Shown: positions 52,036 to 59,758 of the stretch, piece after piece
Position numbering within the stretch: position 1 is the stretch's first letter
How the letters are laid out: each line of letters begins with the position of its first letter
Program-made: the position numbers and the translations under genes
DNA from: Sphingopyxis sp. YF1
GTDB lineage: Bacteria > Pseudomonadota > Alphaproteobacteria > Sphingomonadales > Sphingomonadaceae
Direction: 5' to 3'
NCBI RefSeq assembly: GCF_022701295.1
Contig: NZ_CP033204.1
Span: 3,872,501 to 3,936,500, forward strand
Length of the DNA: 64,000 nucleotides
Notes under the pieces: model-generated
The model's database searches: none
Seen by the model: the letters and a program-made list of their open reading frames with translations, nothing else
What the model was told of the DNA's origin: nothing

Positions 52036-53301
52036 TCAGGTGAAAGGTGGCCCGTTCAGGATATTTGGCGACTGGACAATGACATTGCACCATCGCTTGG
52101 CCCGCGTGACCGCGTTGTACAGCAGGCGTCGCTTTTGCTCAGCATCTCCCCCAACCTGATAAGGCCAGAATACGACTACACCGTCGAATTCGCGGTTCTT
52201 GGCTTGCTGGACGGTCATGGCCACGAAGTCGTGTGATTGCGAATGCCCGTGTTGGCGCTGAAACGTAACGCTTCGAGATATAACCCGTTCAACGTCGGCG
52301 CGGCTGAATGCGACACGGCCGCACGCATCGACCTGTTTCCTTACCCAGTGAACGGCCGCCCGTGCCGGTCCCGACGGTGGTAGCTCGCCAAGTGCTTGAA
52401 GAGTGGTGACTGCGTCAGCGACGTCGGGCAGGTTGAGAGCTGCAACGATAGATCCGGCCATTTCATGATCCGTTCCCTCCCAACGGATTGAAAAAGGACC
52501 ATTTCCATGCTGTCCGATGGCCCCCTGTCCCACGCGGATCACGGCACGCTGGGCGTACCCGCCCTGAACGGCCGGCGTGATCACGGCAACGTCGTCGCCC
52601 TGTCGCCAAGCAATAGCGTTCGCGAGCATCGTTGCTGCCAGCGGGTCACCCGCACCGGTCAGAATTTTGAATCCTTGGCCATTTGCCGGAGCATTTCCCG
52701 CACGAATAGCTGTTGCGGCGGTCAATAAGCCGGGCCGGTTGGTTCGGTGAACATGGACCAGACCTTCTGGCTCGCAGACATTCCCCAGCCATGCGACAAA
52801 GGGGTTTGGTCGCAATGTTTGGTCGAGACATTGAAACTCGTCTGCGGCGGCGAGCAGTTCGACCGATTGCGATATGGCAACCAGCATTCGCAATCGTTCA
52901 GGCCCAAGGTCCTGACCCTCGTCGACCAATATGATCGGAAAGCTCGACGCAACCCATTTCGCGACCACGGGCTGTTCGAGTAGCGCGCCCGCCGTATCGC
53001 AGACCGCGTTGAACTGTTCCTCGGTGACAGGTGGAAGCCCCAGAGAGTTCGCCAGCCCGCGCCACCGACGAGAAATACGCCAAGCAAAGCCATCGATCGT
53101 AGTGCATTCACGTCTTCCGTCTAGACCGGGCACTGATCGCAAGCGATCAGACAGACGTCGGCGCGCGCCGTGCATGAATGTAAGTGCTAGAACGCGCTGT
53201 CCGTCAACAAGCGGTTTGGCTTCCAGCGTTTCCGCGAGCATGGCCATCAGCCGATGCGTCTTACCGCATCCGGCGCCGCCTTGGACGGCACGTACGGTCA
53301 A
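52036..53301 (-). CDS. gajB: GajB-like UvrD/Rep-type helicase of a Gabija system
   Basis: 421 residues. SF1 helicase motifs: I VQGGAGCGKTHRL (7-18), II IILVDEGQDLG (123-133), VHVHRTNRPG, V VQQAKNREFDGVVVFWP and VI LLYNAVTRAKRW. Somewhat short for GajB. Its start overlaps the stop of the OLD-TOPRIM gene (ATGA). In Gabija, GajB responds to DNA ends and works with the GajA nuclease complex to stop phage. Identification rests on this gene pair. Confidence 0.87.
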   Translation of the reverse strand: MTVRAVQGGAGCGKTHRLMAMLAETLEAKPLVDGQRVLALTFMHGARRRLSDRLRSVPGLDGRRECTTIDGFAWRISRRWRGLANSLGLPPVTEEQFNAVCDTAGALLEQPVVAKWVASSFPIILVDEGQDLGPERLRMLVAISQSVELLAAADEFQCLDQTLRPNPFVAWLGNVCEPEGLVHVHRTNRPGLLTAATAIRAGNAPANGQGFKILTGAGDPLAATMLANAIAWRQGDDVAVITPAVQGGYAQRAVIRVGQGAIGQHGNGPFSIRWEGTDHEMAGSIVAALNLPDVADAVTTLQALGELPPSGPARAAVHWVRKQVDACGRVAFSRADVERVISRSVTFQRQHGHSQSHDFVAMTVQQAKNREFDGVVVFWPYQVGGDAEQKRRLLYNAVTRAKRWCNVIVQSPNILNGPPFT

Positions 53302-55112
53302 GGCTGGAATATCCTAATAGCCGGCGAGGCCGGATCCGCGGCGAAGCGCGGCGTCACTTCCCCCAATGCAATTGCTGCGATGGCATTCAGAAGTTCGCGC
53401 GCACGTGCGCGGCACGCATCGTTTGCACCGATCGCGTCGGCAATTTCCTCATAAGCCGAGCTGTCCTTTTTCAGCCCTCCGGTTGGACGGTTTTCCGATT
53501 TGAGCCGGGCGACCAAGCTCGGCACGTCAGCGGGCACCGGATCAAGTTGCATCGCCGCCAAACAGGCGTCGGCATCGGCCTCGACGATCCATCCAATCGC
53601 ATCTTCGAGTGCGGCACCGTCGTGCCATCGATAAATAATACCCGAGTTTGGTGCATTATCCCCGACGAGAGCATTGGCGTAGCCAACTCCTTCAGCGTCT
53701 CCATCGACGAGCGCTATGACGCGCGGGTGAAGAGCGGAGATCGCAGACACCGTCGCACTGACCGCGCCATCGTGGGTCGGGATCACGCCGAAAAGAGAGT
53801 CGAAGCGACATTCCTGATCGTCGTCCCAGCCTTGCTTTAGATCGACGCTCCGAACGAGCAAGCCGAGCCACTCGAAATCGGTGCGCCCCTCAGGGACGAG
53901 CACGAAATCGTGCATAATCGCGCCGATCGTTTCCATGCGGTTCACTTGATACAGTTTCCGAATGCTGTTTGGCGTGTTCGGCGGCAAAGCTGAAGCAAGC
54001 AGCGGAACGGATGATAGAATGCCGTCATCATTCCTTAGGACCGAAACGCCGCAGGGATCGGCCAAGGCGGCCACCATGGGCGAATGCGTCGAAATGAAAG
54101 TCTGGCTGGACAACGCCTGAATTCGTCTCACGAGGCGTCTCTGCAGCGCCGGAGGCACATGAAGTTCAGGTTCTTCGAGCGCCATCCAAAAGCCCTCGCC
54201 TGCCTCGTCACGAAGGCGGCCGAACTGGAGCAGCAGCAGCAGGTGCTGAAGCGATAGCAAGCCGCTGCCATGCCGCTTTGCAGGTAGGGCCAGTGGCGCT
54301 CCGTTGTGCGCATAATGAGGCATTACCGCGTCGAGAAGTCCTTCGCTGTCGGTCGCCGTGACCCGGAGATGGAGAGTCGGAGCACTCCGAAAGAAACCGC
54401 GAAGCTCCTCGTCGAGACGCCCGACAATCGGTGCCAGGCGCTCATCCTGCTCAAGTCGGTCATCCGGCGTCCGCAACCGATCGCGCTCGGTGAGGACGGA
54501 TTCCGAGGGCTGACCGCCCCCGGCTGCTATGACTTTGCGAAACAACTCCGAACCAAAGGAAATTGTTCGATCCCAAGTACGGCTCGCTGGCACAAGAAAG
54601 AAGCCCATCTCTCGAATGAGCCGGGCGGGAAAAAGGGTAGCAGCTTCCTCGACGAAGACATCACCCATGGCTTGGTCATCGTAGAAATAGCGGAGGGTTT
54701 CGACCTCTAGGCTGGGCCTATGGAATCGTGCTGAAAAAGCGACCTGACATGCAAGTTTCCAACTTAAATCGCCGCGCACAGGCGCCACATTCCCCGTCAA
54801 TGGATCAAGCCATTTAACGACGCCGCGGTCGTCGCGGAACCAATCTAGGTGATGTGCGGGATCGTCGTCTTCAAACCCTGTGATCGTAGCCACCAGCCCT
54901 ATCCGATCAGCTGCCGCCGGGTCGCTCCCATGGAAATCATGCTCGGTCAACTGGCGGACCATCCGCTCGCGTCCGAACAGCAACGCGAGCGCTTCGATGA
55001 CAGTCGTTTTCCCACAGTTATTGGGGCCTACCAACACTGTGTGGTCAGTAAACCGAACGCAACCGTCGCTGATGCCGCGAAAATTGCTGATCTCCAGTTT
55101 AGAAATCTGCAT
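53298..55112 (-). CDS. gajA: GajA-like OLD-family ATPase-TOPRIM nuclease of a Gabija system
   Basis: 604 residues, usual GajA size. ABC-type ATPase: Walker A VGPNNCGKTT (28-37), Walker B ALEEPELHVPP (311-321), switch His343 in ISTHSPMVAAL. C-terminal TOPRIM: Glu408 in VLVPEGRTDFEWLG, Asp470 and Asp472 in ALVDGDAEGVG. GajA forms a tetramer that nicks DNA when nucleotides are depleted. No clear ribosome site. First gene of the two-gene operon. Confidence 0.9.
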   Translation of the reverse strand: MQISKLEISNFRGISDGCVRFTDHTVLVGPNNCGKTTVIEALALLFGRERMVRQLTEHDFHGSDPAAADRIGLVATITGFEDDDPAHHLDWFRDDRGVVKWLDPLTGNVAPVRGDLSWKLACQVAFSARFHRPSLEVETLRYFYDDQAMGDVFVEEAATLFPARLIREMGFFLVPASRTWDRTISFGSELFRKVIAAGGGQPSESVLTERDRLRTPDDRLEQDERLAPIVGRLDEELRGFFRSAPTLHLRVTATDSEGLLDAVMPHYAHNGAPLALPAKRHGSGLLSLQHLLLLLQFGRLRDEAGEGFWMALEEPELHVPPALQRRLVRRIQALSSQTFISTHSPMVAALADPCGVSVLRNDDGILSSVPLLASALPPNTPNSIRKLYQVNRMETIGAIMHDFVLVPEGRTDFEWLGLLVRSVDLKQGWDDDQECRFDSLFGVIPTHDGAVSATVSAISALHPRVIALVDGDAEGVGYANALVGDNAPNSGIIYRWHDGAALEDAIGWIVEADADACLAAMQLDPVPADVPSLVARLKSENRPTGGLKKDSSAYEEIADAIGANDACRARARELLNAIAAIALGEVTPRFAADPASPAIRIFQP

Positions 55113-55415
55113 GACCTCTTCCCCCTCCGGAACCAGATACTCGGAGCAGATTGCCTCCGAAGCAAGTACCGCCCGCAGGGCGCCAAATATAATCGCGCTC
55201 TTGGCGTGCCCGCAGCGGGGCGGCGTGCGATGCGCGTCAGTGCCTAGCCGCCGCTCCGCAAGGAACGCGAGCCGAGTGCGCCGCGCGGCCCAACATCAGC
55301 GCGACCCCTGGCCGAGCCCGCGAGGCCAGAGTGCGCCCAGCAGATCCCGCGCTCTTTAGAATGGCGTGGCGGATGACGGAAGCCAAGGCTATCGATCCGG
55401 CCGCTATGCTGCGCT
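55113..55415. other. Gap between Gabija and the PIN-like gene
   Basis: 303 bp containing the divergent promoters expected for gajA (minus) and the PIN-like gene (plus). I see no gene, terminator or clear repeat. High-GC stretch at about 55190-55330. Confidence 0.3.
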
Positions 55416-56306
55416 ATGCCGCACCCCATGCGGATCGTAGTCGACAGCAACCAGATGCAGAGCGAAGAGCTGCGCGGCCTCCTATCGGCCTCTGCCGACA
55501 ATATGGCTGTCTTGACGGATTATGCGGCGATGGAGGCATTTGGGGGCGATAGCCTCCTCTCGATCCAGGCGTCATGGACCGTTCTTCGAGATTTTCCCCG
55601 CCAAATACTCGCCTTGAAGGGCACCCGAGCAGCTGCGCTCGTCGAACCGCGCACTCCGGGCATAGGCAAGCGTCTAGTGTCCAAGACCGAGACGAAGGCT
55701 ATCGCAGACTTCTCCGGCCTGCTCGATCGCGCGGCGGCGGGAGATCGATCGGTTCAGTCTCAACTATTGAAACGAGGCAAATGGGCTGCCGATCATATGA
55801 AGTCGATGCTTGCCAAGGCCGGGGACATGCACCTTTCTATTTCAGAATTCAGTGCGCATTTCACCGATGCCGAACTGCAGCGAATGCGCAGAAACGAGCA
55901 ATGGAAACCTGAGACTGGCACCAAATTTCTCGAGCTGGTTGACCGCCTGACCGCGAACTCCTTTGCGGCCCACCCCGACAAACCGAGGTGGCCGAACAAC
56001 AAGAATCTCGTCGATCACTTCCTCTTCCGCCACACTTTGACCTATCTCGTCTACATGATGCGGCTTGTGCAGAAGGGCGCTGTGACACGGAAGGCCAAAC
56101 ATGCTCGCAACGATGCGGTAGACGTGATCTTCGCCACCTACGCAACATTCTTTAATGGCCTGCTGACGGCCGACGAAGAGGCTGGCGCTGTGCACTATTT
56201 GGCGCGCGGCATGCTTAATCAAATCGGTGCGCGTATGCCTGAGGACTTCATGGCGCCCTATCACCGTCAAGTCGCAATAGAGAAGGAGATTAGCGCCACA
56301 GGCTAA
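55416..56306 (+). CDS. PIN-like nuclease-domain protein
   Basis: 296 residues. Starts MRIVVDSNQMQSEELRG-like (Asp10, Asn12), with Glu40 in DYAAMEAFGGD and a C-terminal cluster ARNDAVDVIFATYATFFNGLL then TADEEA (Asp233, Asp236, Asp253): the D..E..D..D layout of a PIN domain with a long central helical insertion (about 85-200). PIN proteins are metal-dependent RNases. ATG 55416 or 55431 may be used. Stands next to Gabija, but divergent from it and without an antitoxin-like partner. Confidence 0.6.
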   Translation: MPHPMRIVVDSNQMQSEELRGLLSASADNMAVLTDYAAMEAFGGDSLLSIQASWTVLRDFPRQILALKGTRAAALVEPRTPGIGKRLVSKTETKAIADFSGLLDRAAAGDRSVQSQLLKRGKWAADHMKSMLAKAGDMHLSISEFSAHFTDAELQRMRRNEQWKPETGTKFLELVDRLTANSFAAHPDKPRWPNNKNLVDHFLFRHTLTYLVYMMRLVQKGAVTRKAKHARNDAVDVIFATYATFFNGLLTADEEAGAVHYLARGMLNQIGARMPEDFMAPYHRQVAIEKEISATG

Positions 56307-56917
56307 AGCTTGAGTGCACGTTTCCTTCGACCGCCAGCGATCTTTAATTTGGGCTTGGGTTTCGGTTCTGCTTCCTCCTCCTCGTCTGGAGGCAGAATCA
56401 TGTTACCTTCATCATCAATGTCATCGAGATCGGTAGCGCCGATTTCGTTCATGCGAAACACGAGTGCACGATACTTGTCCTCGAACACATCACCCTTGAG
56501 ATAGGCTCGCTTGATCACATGATAGGGATTGAGGAAAATGGCATATGAGAGATCCCCCAGCGGTCCTGATTTCACGTCAATGAAACCTAGGTCTGCCAGT
56601 CGCTTAACGCGGTCACGCCATGTCCTTCCCGCCCGCTGCCCGGAAAAACCTGCAAAGAAGGCCATTTCCTCGGGACGGTTCAGCGTAAGGAACATTTCAT
56701 CATAGAGGCGGCACCACATTTCAAAGAAGGTCTGTCCGACTGGAAAGCCTTTCCCCGACATATCGTCCATGATGCTCATGATGAGCGGCATCGCGCGGGG
56801 CACCGTCGCAAAGCCGTCCCGCTCGGTGCGGTCCCAGAGCATCTGGTTCGTGATGTCTGGCCATATCTTAGCCCTCGCCTCCAGATGGCGAGCTAGGATG
56901 GTACGCGTCTTTGCCAT
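56303..56917 (-). CDS. Winged-helix-like protein with acidic/basic tail, unknown
   Basis: 204 residues from ATG 56917. Ordered part (1-145) has helical segments and a wHTH-like run (AGRTWRDRVKRLADLGFIDVKSG... YAIFLNPYHVIK). The tail is low-complexity: a poly-Glu/Lys-Pro stretch (PDEEEEAEPKPKPKLK), then basic GGRRKRALKL. The shape recalls plasmid replication/partition accessory or DNA-binding proteins, but I cannot name a family. It overlaps the end of the PIN-like gene by 4 bp (convergent) and has a large AT-richer region upstream. Confidence 0.65.
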   Translation of the reverse strand: MAKTRTILARHLEARAKIWPDITNQMLWDRTERDGFATVPRAMPLIMSIMDDMSGKGFPVGQTFFEMWCRLYDEMFLTLNRPEEMAFFAGFSGQRAGRTWRDRVKRLADLGFIDVKSGPLGDLSYAIFLNPYHVIKRAYLKGDVFEDKYRALVFRMNEIGATDLDDIDDEGNMILPPDEEEEAEPKPKPKLKIAGGRRKRALKL

Positions 56918-57438
56918 AATCGCCTCATCAGAAAGGAAGGGGGCGGGGATGGAAGCCGCCCCCCGGGAATAGGTTTGAACCCCCACTCTCTTCGCTACGA
57001 AACCTCACGCCGCCCCGCATCACCAGTGGCGCTTTAGTGGTCCAGCCCGGATTTGGAGTCCGCGATAGCCCACTCGGTCTTCACGATGAGCACCTTATGC
57101 CACCGTCCGCGACAAATCTCAAGGTTTAACTGCGCCACAAAAATTAAGCCATCACGTACATATGTTAGCCTTTTTGATACCATGTCTGGTATTAAACAGG
57201 CCTTAATATGGCAAACTCAAATGTTGAGTTCGCATTTATGATTTAGCGCATCACCAGTTTTGCCCATAAAATAGGGAAAAATCAAGAAACTCCCGGTGAC
57301 GCGGTGATGTGTGATGCGGTAGAGCTGGTGGTGCGGTGACGCGGTGGAGCGGGGGAATTCCTAAAGGGGGTCAACAACCGCCTACCGACCACCCTTAGAC
57401 TTCGCCCTAGAGGCTGCCAACAACCAGCTAATCTGGCT
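56918..57438. repeat. AT-richer intergenic region with palindromes and direct repeats
   Basis: 521 bp without a gene. ATACCA-tgtc-TGGTAT at 57177-57192; a 17-bp palindrome AACTCAA-atg-TTGAGTT at 57214-57230; and a 13-bp direct repeat CGGTGACGCGGTG at 57294-57306 and 57334-57346 (40 bp apart). The 57100-57290 stretch is clearly lower in GC than its surroundings. Could be operators of the 56303 gene, a remnant origin, or a partition site; not decidable here. Confidence 0.4.
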
Positions 57439-58368
57439 TCAACTCGCGGCGGCGACTGTCGACTCAAGCGCAGCGATTCGTTCGGAACAAATGGCCTCCA
57501 CTAGTTCAGCCAGTTCCCCGACGCGCTCGCCCAGCCACGACAGTTCTTCGTCCGATATCCGATAATGCTTCGAGTAACGAGCCTTGATGTAGGCTTCCTT
57601 CAGTTTCTCGAACCGTGATCGGTCGGCTTTCGCTTCCCTTGGCCAAGCGTGATACAGCCGTGGGTCAATGCGCTCCGCCTGAGTACGCAGAAACGTGAGA
57701 TTGTGGACGTGCGGCGAGTAGAATGAGCAGACTAGCAGCGCGCAGTTATACAGACGTTCTGTAGCTTGATGCATGAGAAACGCCGCGTCTTTCAGCCGCC
57801 CTTCCCTTTGACTGAACCGAGCCGTAGAAAGCATTCCAGTTGCGGCCGGCAGCCACTCCTCGAAATATTCCCGCGCCATCTCCAGCGCAGCATGCGGCGT
57901 CTTCGGTTGCGGCTCCGGCAGTTCATCGTCGGCCGCCTGATAAATCGCGATCCCATCGCGCGCGACGTCCATGAAGAAATAGCGACCTTGCGATAGCCCG
58001 GCATTCACCTCGCCAGCGCTATGCACGATGAAATTCACCGGGGTGCGGAGCGTCTTCGTCACCGACAGCTCCCGGATCAGGCGATCGTCGAGCTTGGACC
58101 AATATTCGACGCGATCGGTCAGCCGATCGTCGTTGACGATAATCAGCAGATCATAATCCGACTGATAGCCCTTCGCGGTATGCGGCTCGTCGACCCAGCC
58201 GCCGCGTGCATAGCTACCGTAAAGAATGATCTTGGATATGCGCCCCTTGCGCTTCCAGTCCTGCGTCGCGAGCGCCAAGACATCCTCGAATTCTTCGAAG
58301 ATGATCTGGACGATCCGTTCGAGCTCGCGCTGTTTGTGCGGGGGAAGATGATCAAGGCTGCTGCGCAT
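57439..58368 (-). CDS. Fused nucleotidyltransferase (MNT) - HEPN protein
   Basis: 309 residues from ATG 58368. N-terminal minimal nucleotidyltransferase: ILYGSYARGGW (Gly51-Ser52) and SDYDLLIIV (Asp71, Asp73). C-terminal HEPN: RLKDAAFLMHQATERLYNCAL, HVHNLTFLRTQ, then ARYSKHY (Arg264...His268). In two-gene MNT-HEPN systems the MNT adds AMP to the HEPN RNase and silences it; here both are in one chain. A reading extended to 58518 overlaps DUF736 copy 4 and is rejected. Confidence 0.88.
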   Translation of the reverse strand: MRSSLDHLPPHKQRELERIVQIIFEEFEDVLALATQDWKRKGRISKIILYGSYARGGWVDEPHTAKGYQSDYDLLIIVNDDRLTDRVEYWSKLDDRLIRELSVTKTLRTPVNFIVHSAGEVNAGLSQGRYFFMDVARDGIAIYQAADDELPEPQPKTPHAALEMAREYFEEWLPAATGMLSTARFSQREGRLKDAAFLMHQATERLYNCALLVCSFYSPHVHNLTFLRTQAERIDPRLYHAWPREAKADRSRFEKLKEAYIKARYSKHYRISDEELSWLGERVGELAELVEAICSERIAALESTVAAAS

Positions 58369-58444
58369 TACGGTCACCCTAACAAGGTGGCGACACCCTT
58401 GCACGCCGAGATTGAACCAGCCGCAAGGATGCCGCCGACCGTGG

Positions 58445-58768
58445 TCAATCTGCCGGATTCCAGAGCAAGGCGTAGACGTCGGGATTGTCCTGCCCTGCTG
58501 CGCGGCCGAGATTGGCATAGATGCGCCGCGGTCCGAACTCGGGCGCTTCGAGGGTCAAGGATACATAGAGATTGCCCGACGCCTCGCTGCGGCGAAGCCA
58601 GCCGGCACCGCATTCGACACCGTTCGACCAGATGCGATAATCGGGCTGCACCTCGCCGTTCTTGCCCGGATTGGGGCGGATTTCGATGGGGACACGGATC
58701 GAGATTGTCGTGAGCTGGCCTACAAAACCCTTCTCGTTCGTTCCGCTGACAAGACCGATTGCGGCCAT
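58445..58768 (-). CDS. DUF736 protein (copy 4)
   Basis: 107 residues from ATG 58768 with AGGAG upstream. IGLVSGTNEKGFVGQLTTI, RPNPGKNGEVQPDYRIWSNG, CGAGWLRRSEASGNLYVSLT, ARRIYANL-like GPRRIYANLGRAAG and ALLWNPAD. Its leader shares blocks with copy 2 (see 58769-58960). Confidence 0.9.
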   Translation of the reverse strand: MAAIGLVSGTNEKGFVGQLTTISIRVPIEIRPNPGKNGEVQPDYRIWSNGVECGAGWLRRSEASGNLYVSLTLEAPEFGPRRIYANLGRAAGQDNPDVYALLWNPAD

Positions 58769-58960
58769 GATATTGCTCCTGCGAAGCCCGGAGCCATCCC
58801 CGGGGCACCGGCGGCCAGGGAATGGCGGCAGGCTCGTGCGCGCACCCGAAGGGCCGAAGCGGCAGCGGAGGACGGCGCCGCACCGGCTTTTTGCGCGCGA
58901 AGCGCTCGCGAGGAGGACGGGAACCCGGCCGGGGAAAAAGGCGGTGCGGCGCCGTTGCGC
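58769..58960 (-). promoter_or_regulatory. Leader of DUF736 copy 4
   Basis: CAGCGGAGGACGGCGC (58863-58878) is identical to the block before copy 2; CCGGCTTT, GCTCGCGAGGA and GCGGCGCCGTTGCG-like follow in the same order. No ORF. Points to shared control, or duplication of gene plus leader. Confidence 0.5.
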
Positions 58961-59068
58961 GCGCGGACGCGCCATTCATCTCGCCGGATCGGCACCGGCT
59001 GGCTCCGTGCGTGCAGGATTGCGATGGTCAGCAAGGATTTGCTCACGGGATCACGCTATGGAAAGGGC

Positions 59069-59743
59069 ATGAGACCGACGATCATCGCCGCCCTGCTACT
59101 TTTCGCCGCTCCGGCCTTCGCGCAGGATATCAGCGGCCCGGCCCGCGCGGCCGACGGGGATTCGCTCAATCTCAGCGGAATATCGGTTCGGCTTTTCGGC
59201 GTCGATGCACCCGAACTGGGGCAGAGCTGCGAACGCGGCGGAGCCCCTTGGATATGCGGCAAGGAAGCCGCCTCGAAGCTCGCAAGCCTCGTCTCCGGTA
59301 AATCGGTCTTGTGTGAGCAGAAGGATGTCGACGATTATGGCCGGATCGTCGCAACGTGCCGGGCGGGTTCGGTCGACCTCGCCGGCGCGATGGTCGATGC
59401 GGGGCTCGCCGTTGCCCTGCCGCATTTCAGCGATCGTTATGCCGCCGCCGAGGCACGCGCCCGCGCAGCCGGCACGGGCATTTGGTCCGGCACGTTCCAG
59501 ATGCCGGCGGACTACCGCGCAGCGCATCCGGGGCCGGGACGCCGAACGCCAAGTCTTTCGCGGGAGGCGGCGCCAACCCGTGCGCCGGTTCGCGCACCGG
59601 CGCCGACCGGGGTATATTTCCGCAATTGCAAGGAAGCCTGGGCCGCAGGTGCGGCCCCGCTGAGGCGAGGCCAACCCGGGTACCGGCCCGAAATGGACGG
59701 CGACGGCGACGGGATCGCGTGCGAGCCCTATCGCCGGCGTTAG
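59069..59743 (+). CDS. Secreted thermonuclease-like (SNase) protein with excalibur domain
   Basis: 224 residues from ATG 59069. Signal peptide (IIAALLLFAAPAFAQ), SNase fold with Asp30 (ADGDSLNL), Arg41, Asp46 and Glu49 (VRLFGVDAPELGQ) and Arg92 (DDYGRIVA): the catalytic set of staphylococcal nuclease. Then a Pro/Arg linker and a C-terminal calcium-binding excalibur motif (YRPEMDGDGDGIACE). Periplasmic or secreted DNA/RNA degradation. Convergent with the AbiF gene. A longer upstream reading runs through DUF736 in another frame and is rejected. Confidence 0.88.
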   Translation: MRPTIIAALLLFAAPAFAQDISGPARAADGDSLNLSGISVRLFGVDAPELGQSCERGGAPWICGKEAASKLASLVSGKSVLCEQKDVDDYGRIVATCRAGSVDLAGAMVDAGLAVALPHFSDRYAAAEARARAAGTGIWSGTFQMPADYRAAHPGPGRRTPSLSREAAPTRAPVRAPAPTGVYFRNCKEAWAAGAAPLRRGQPGYRPEMDGDGDGIACEPYRRR

Positions 59744-59758
59744 CGCGTTACCACTGGT

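Noticed and set aside
56940..57010. tRNA-like GGTTCAAACC on the minus strand, a possible integration site
   Set aside because: No acceptor stem, anticodon arm or CCA end can be folded.
57301..57346. Iterons of a plasmid origin
   Set aside because: Only two copies of a GC-rich 13-mer and no recognised Rep protein; reported only as a repeat.
58412..59068. Upstream in-frame extension of the SNase gene
   Set aside because: Runs antisense through DUF736 copy 4; the signal peptide starts at 59069.
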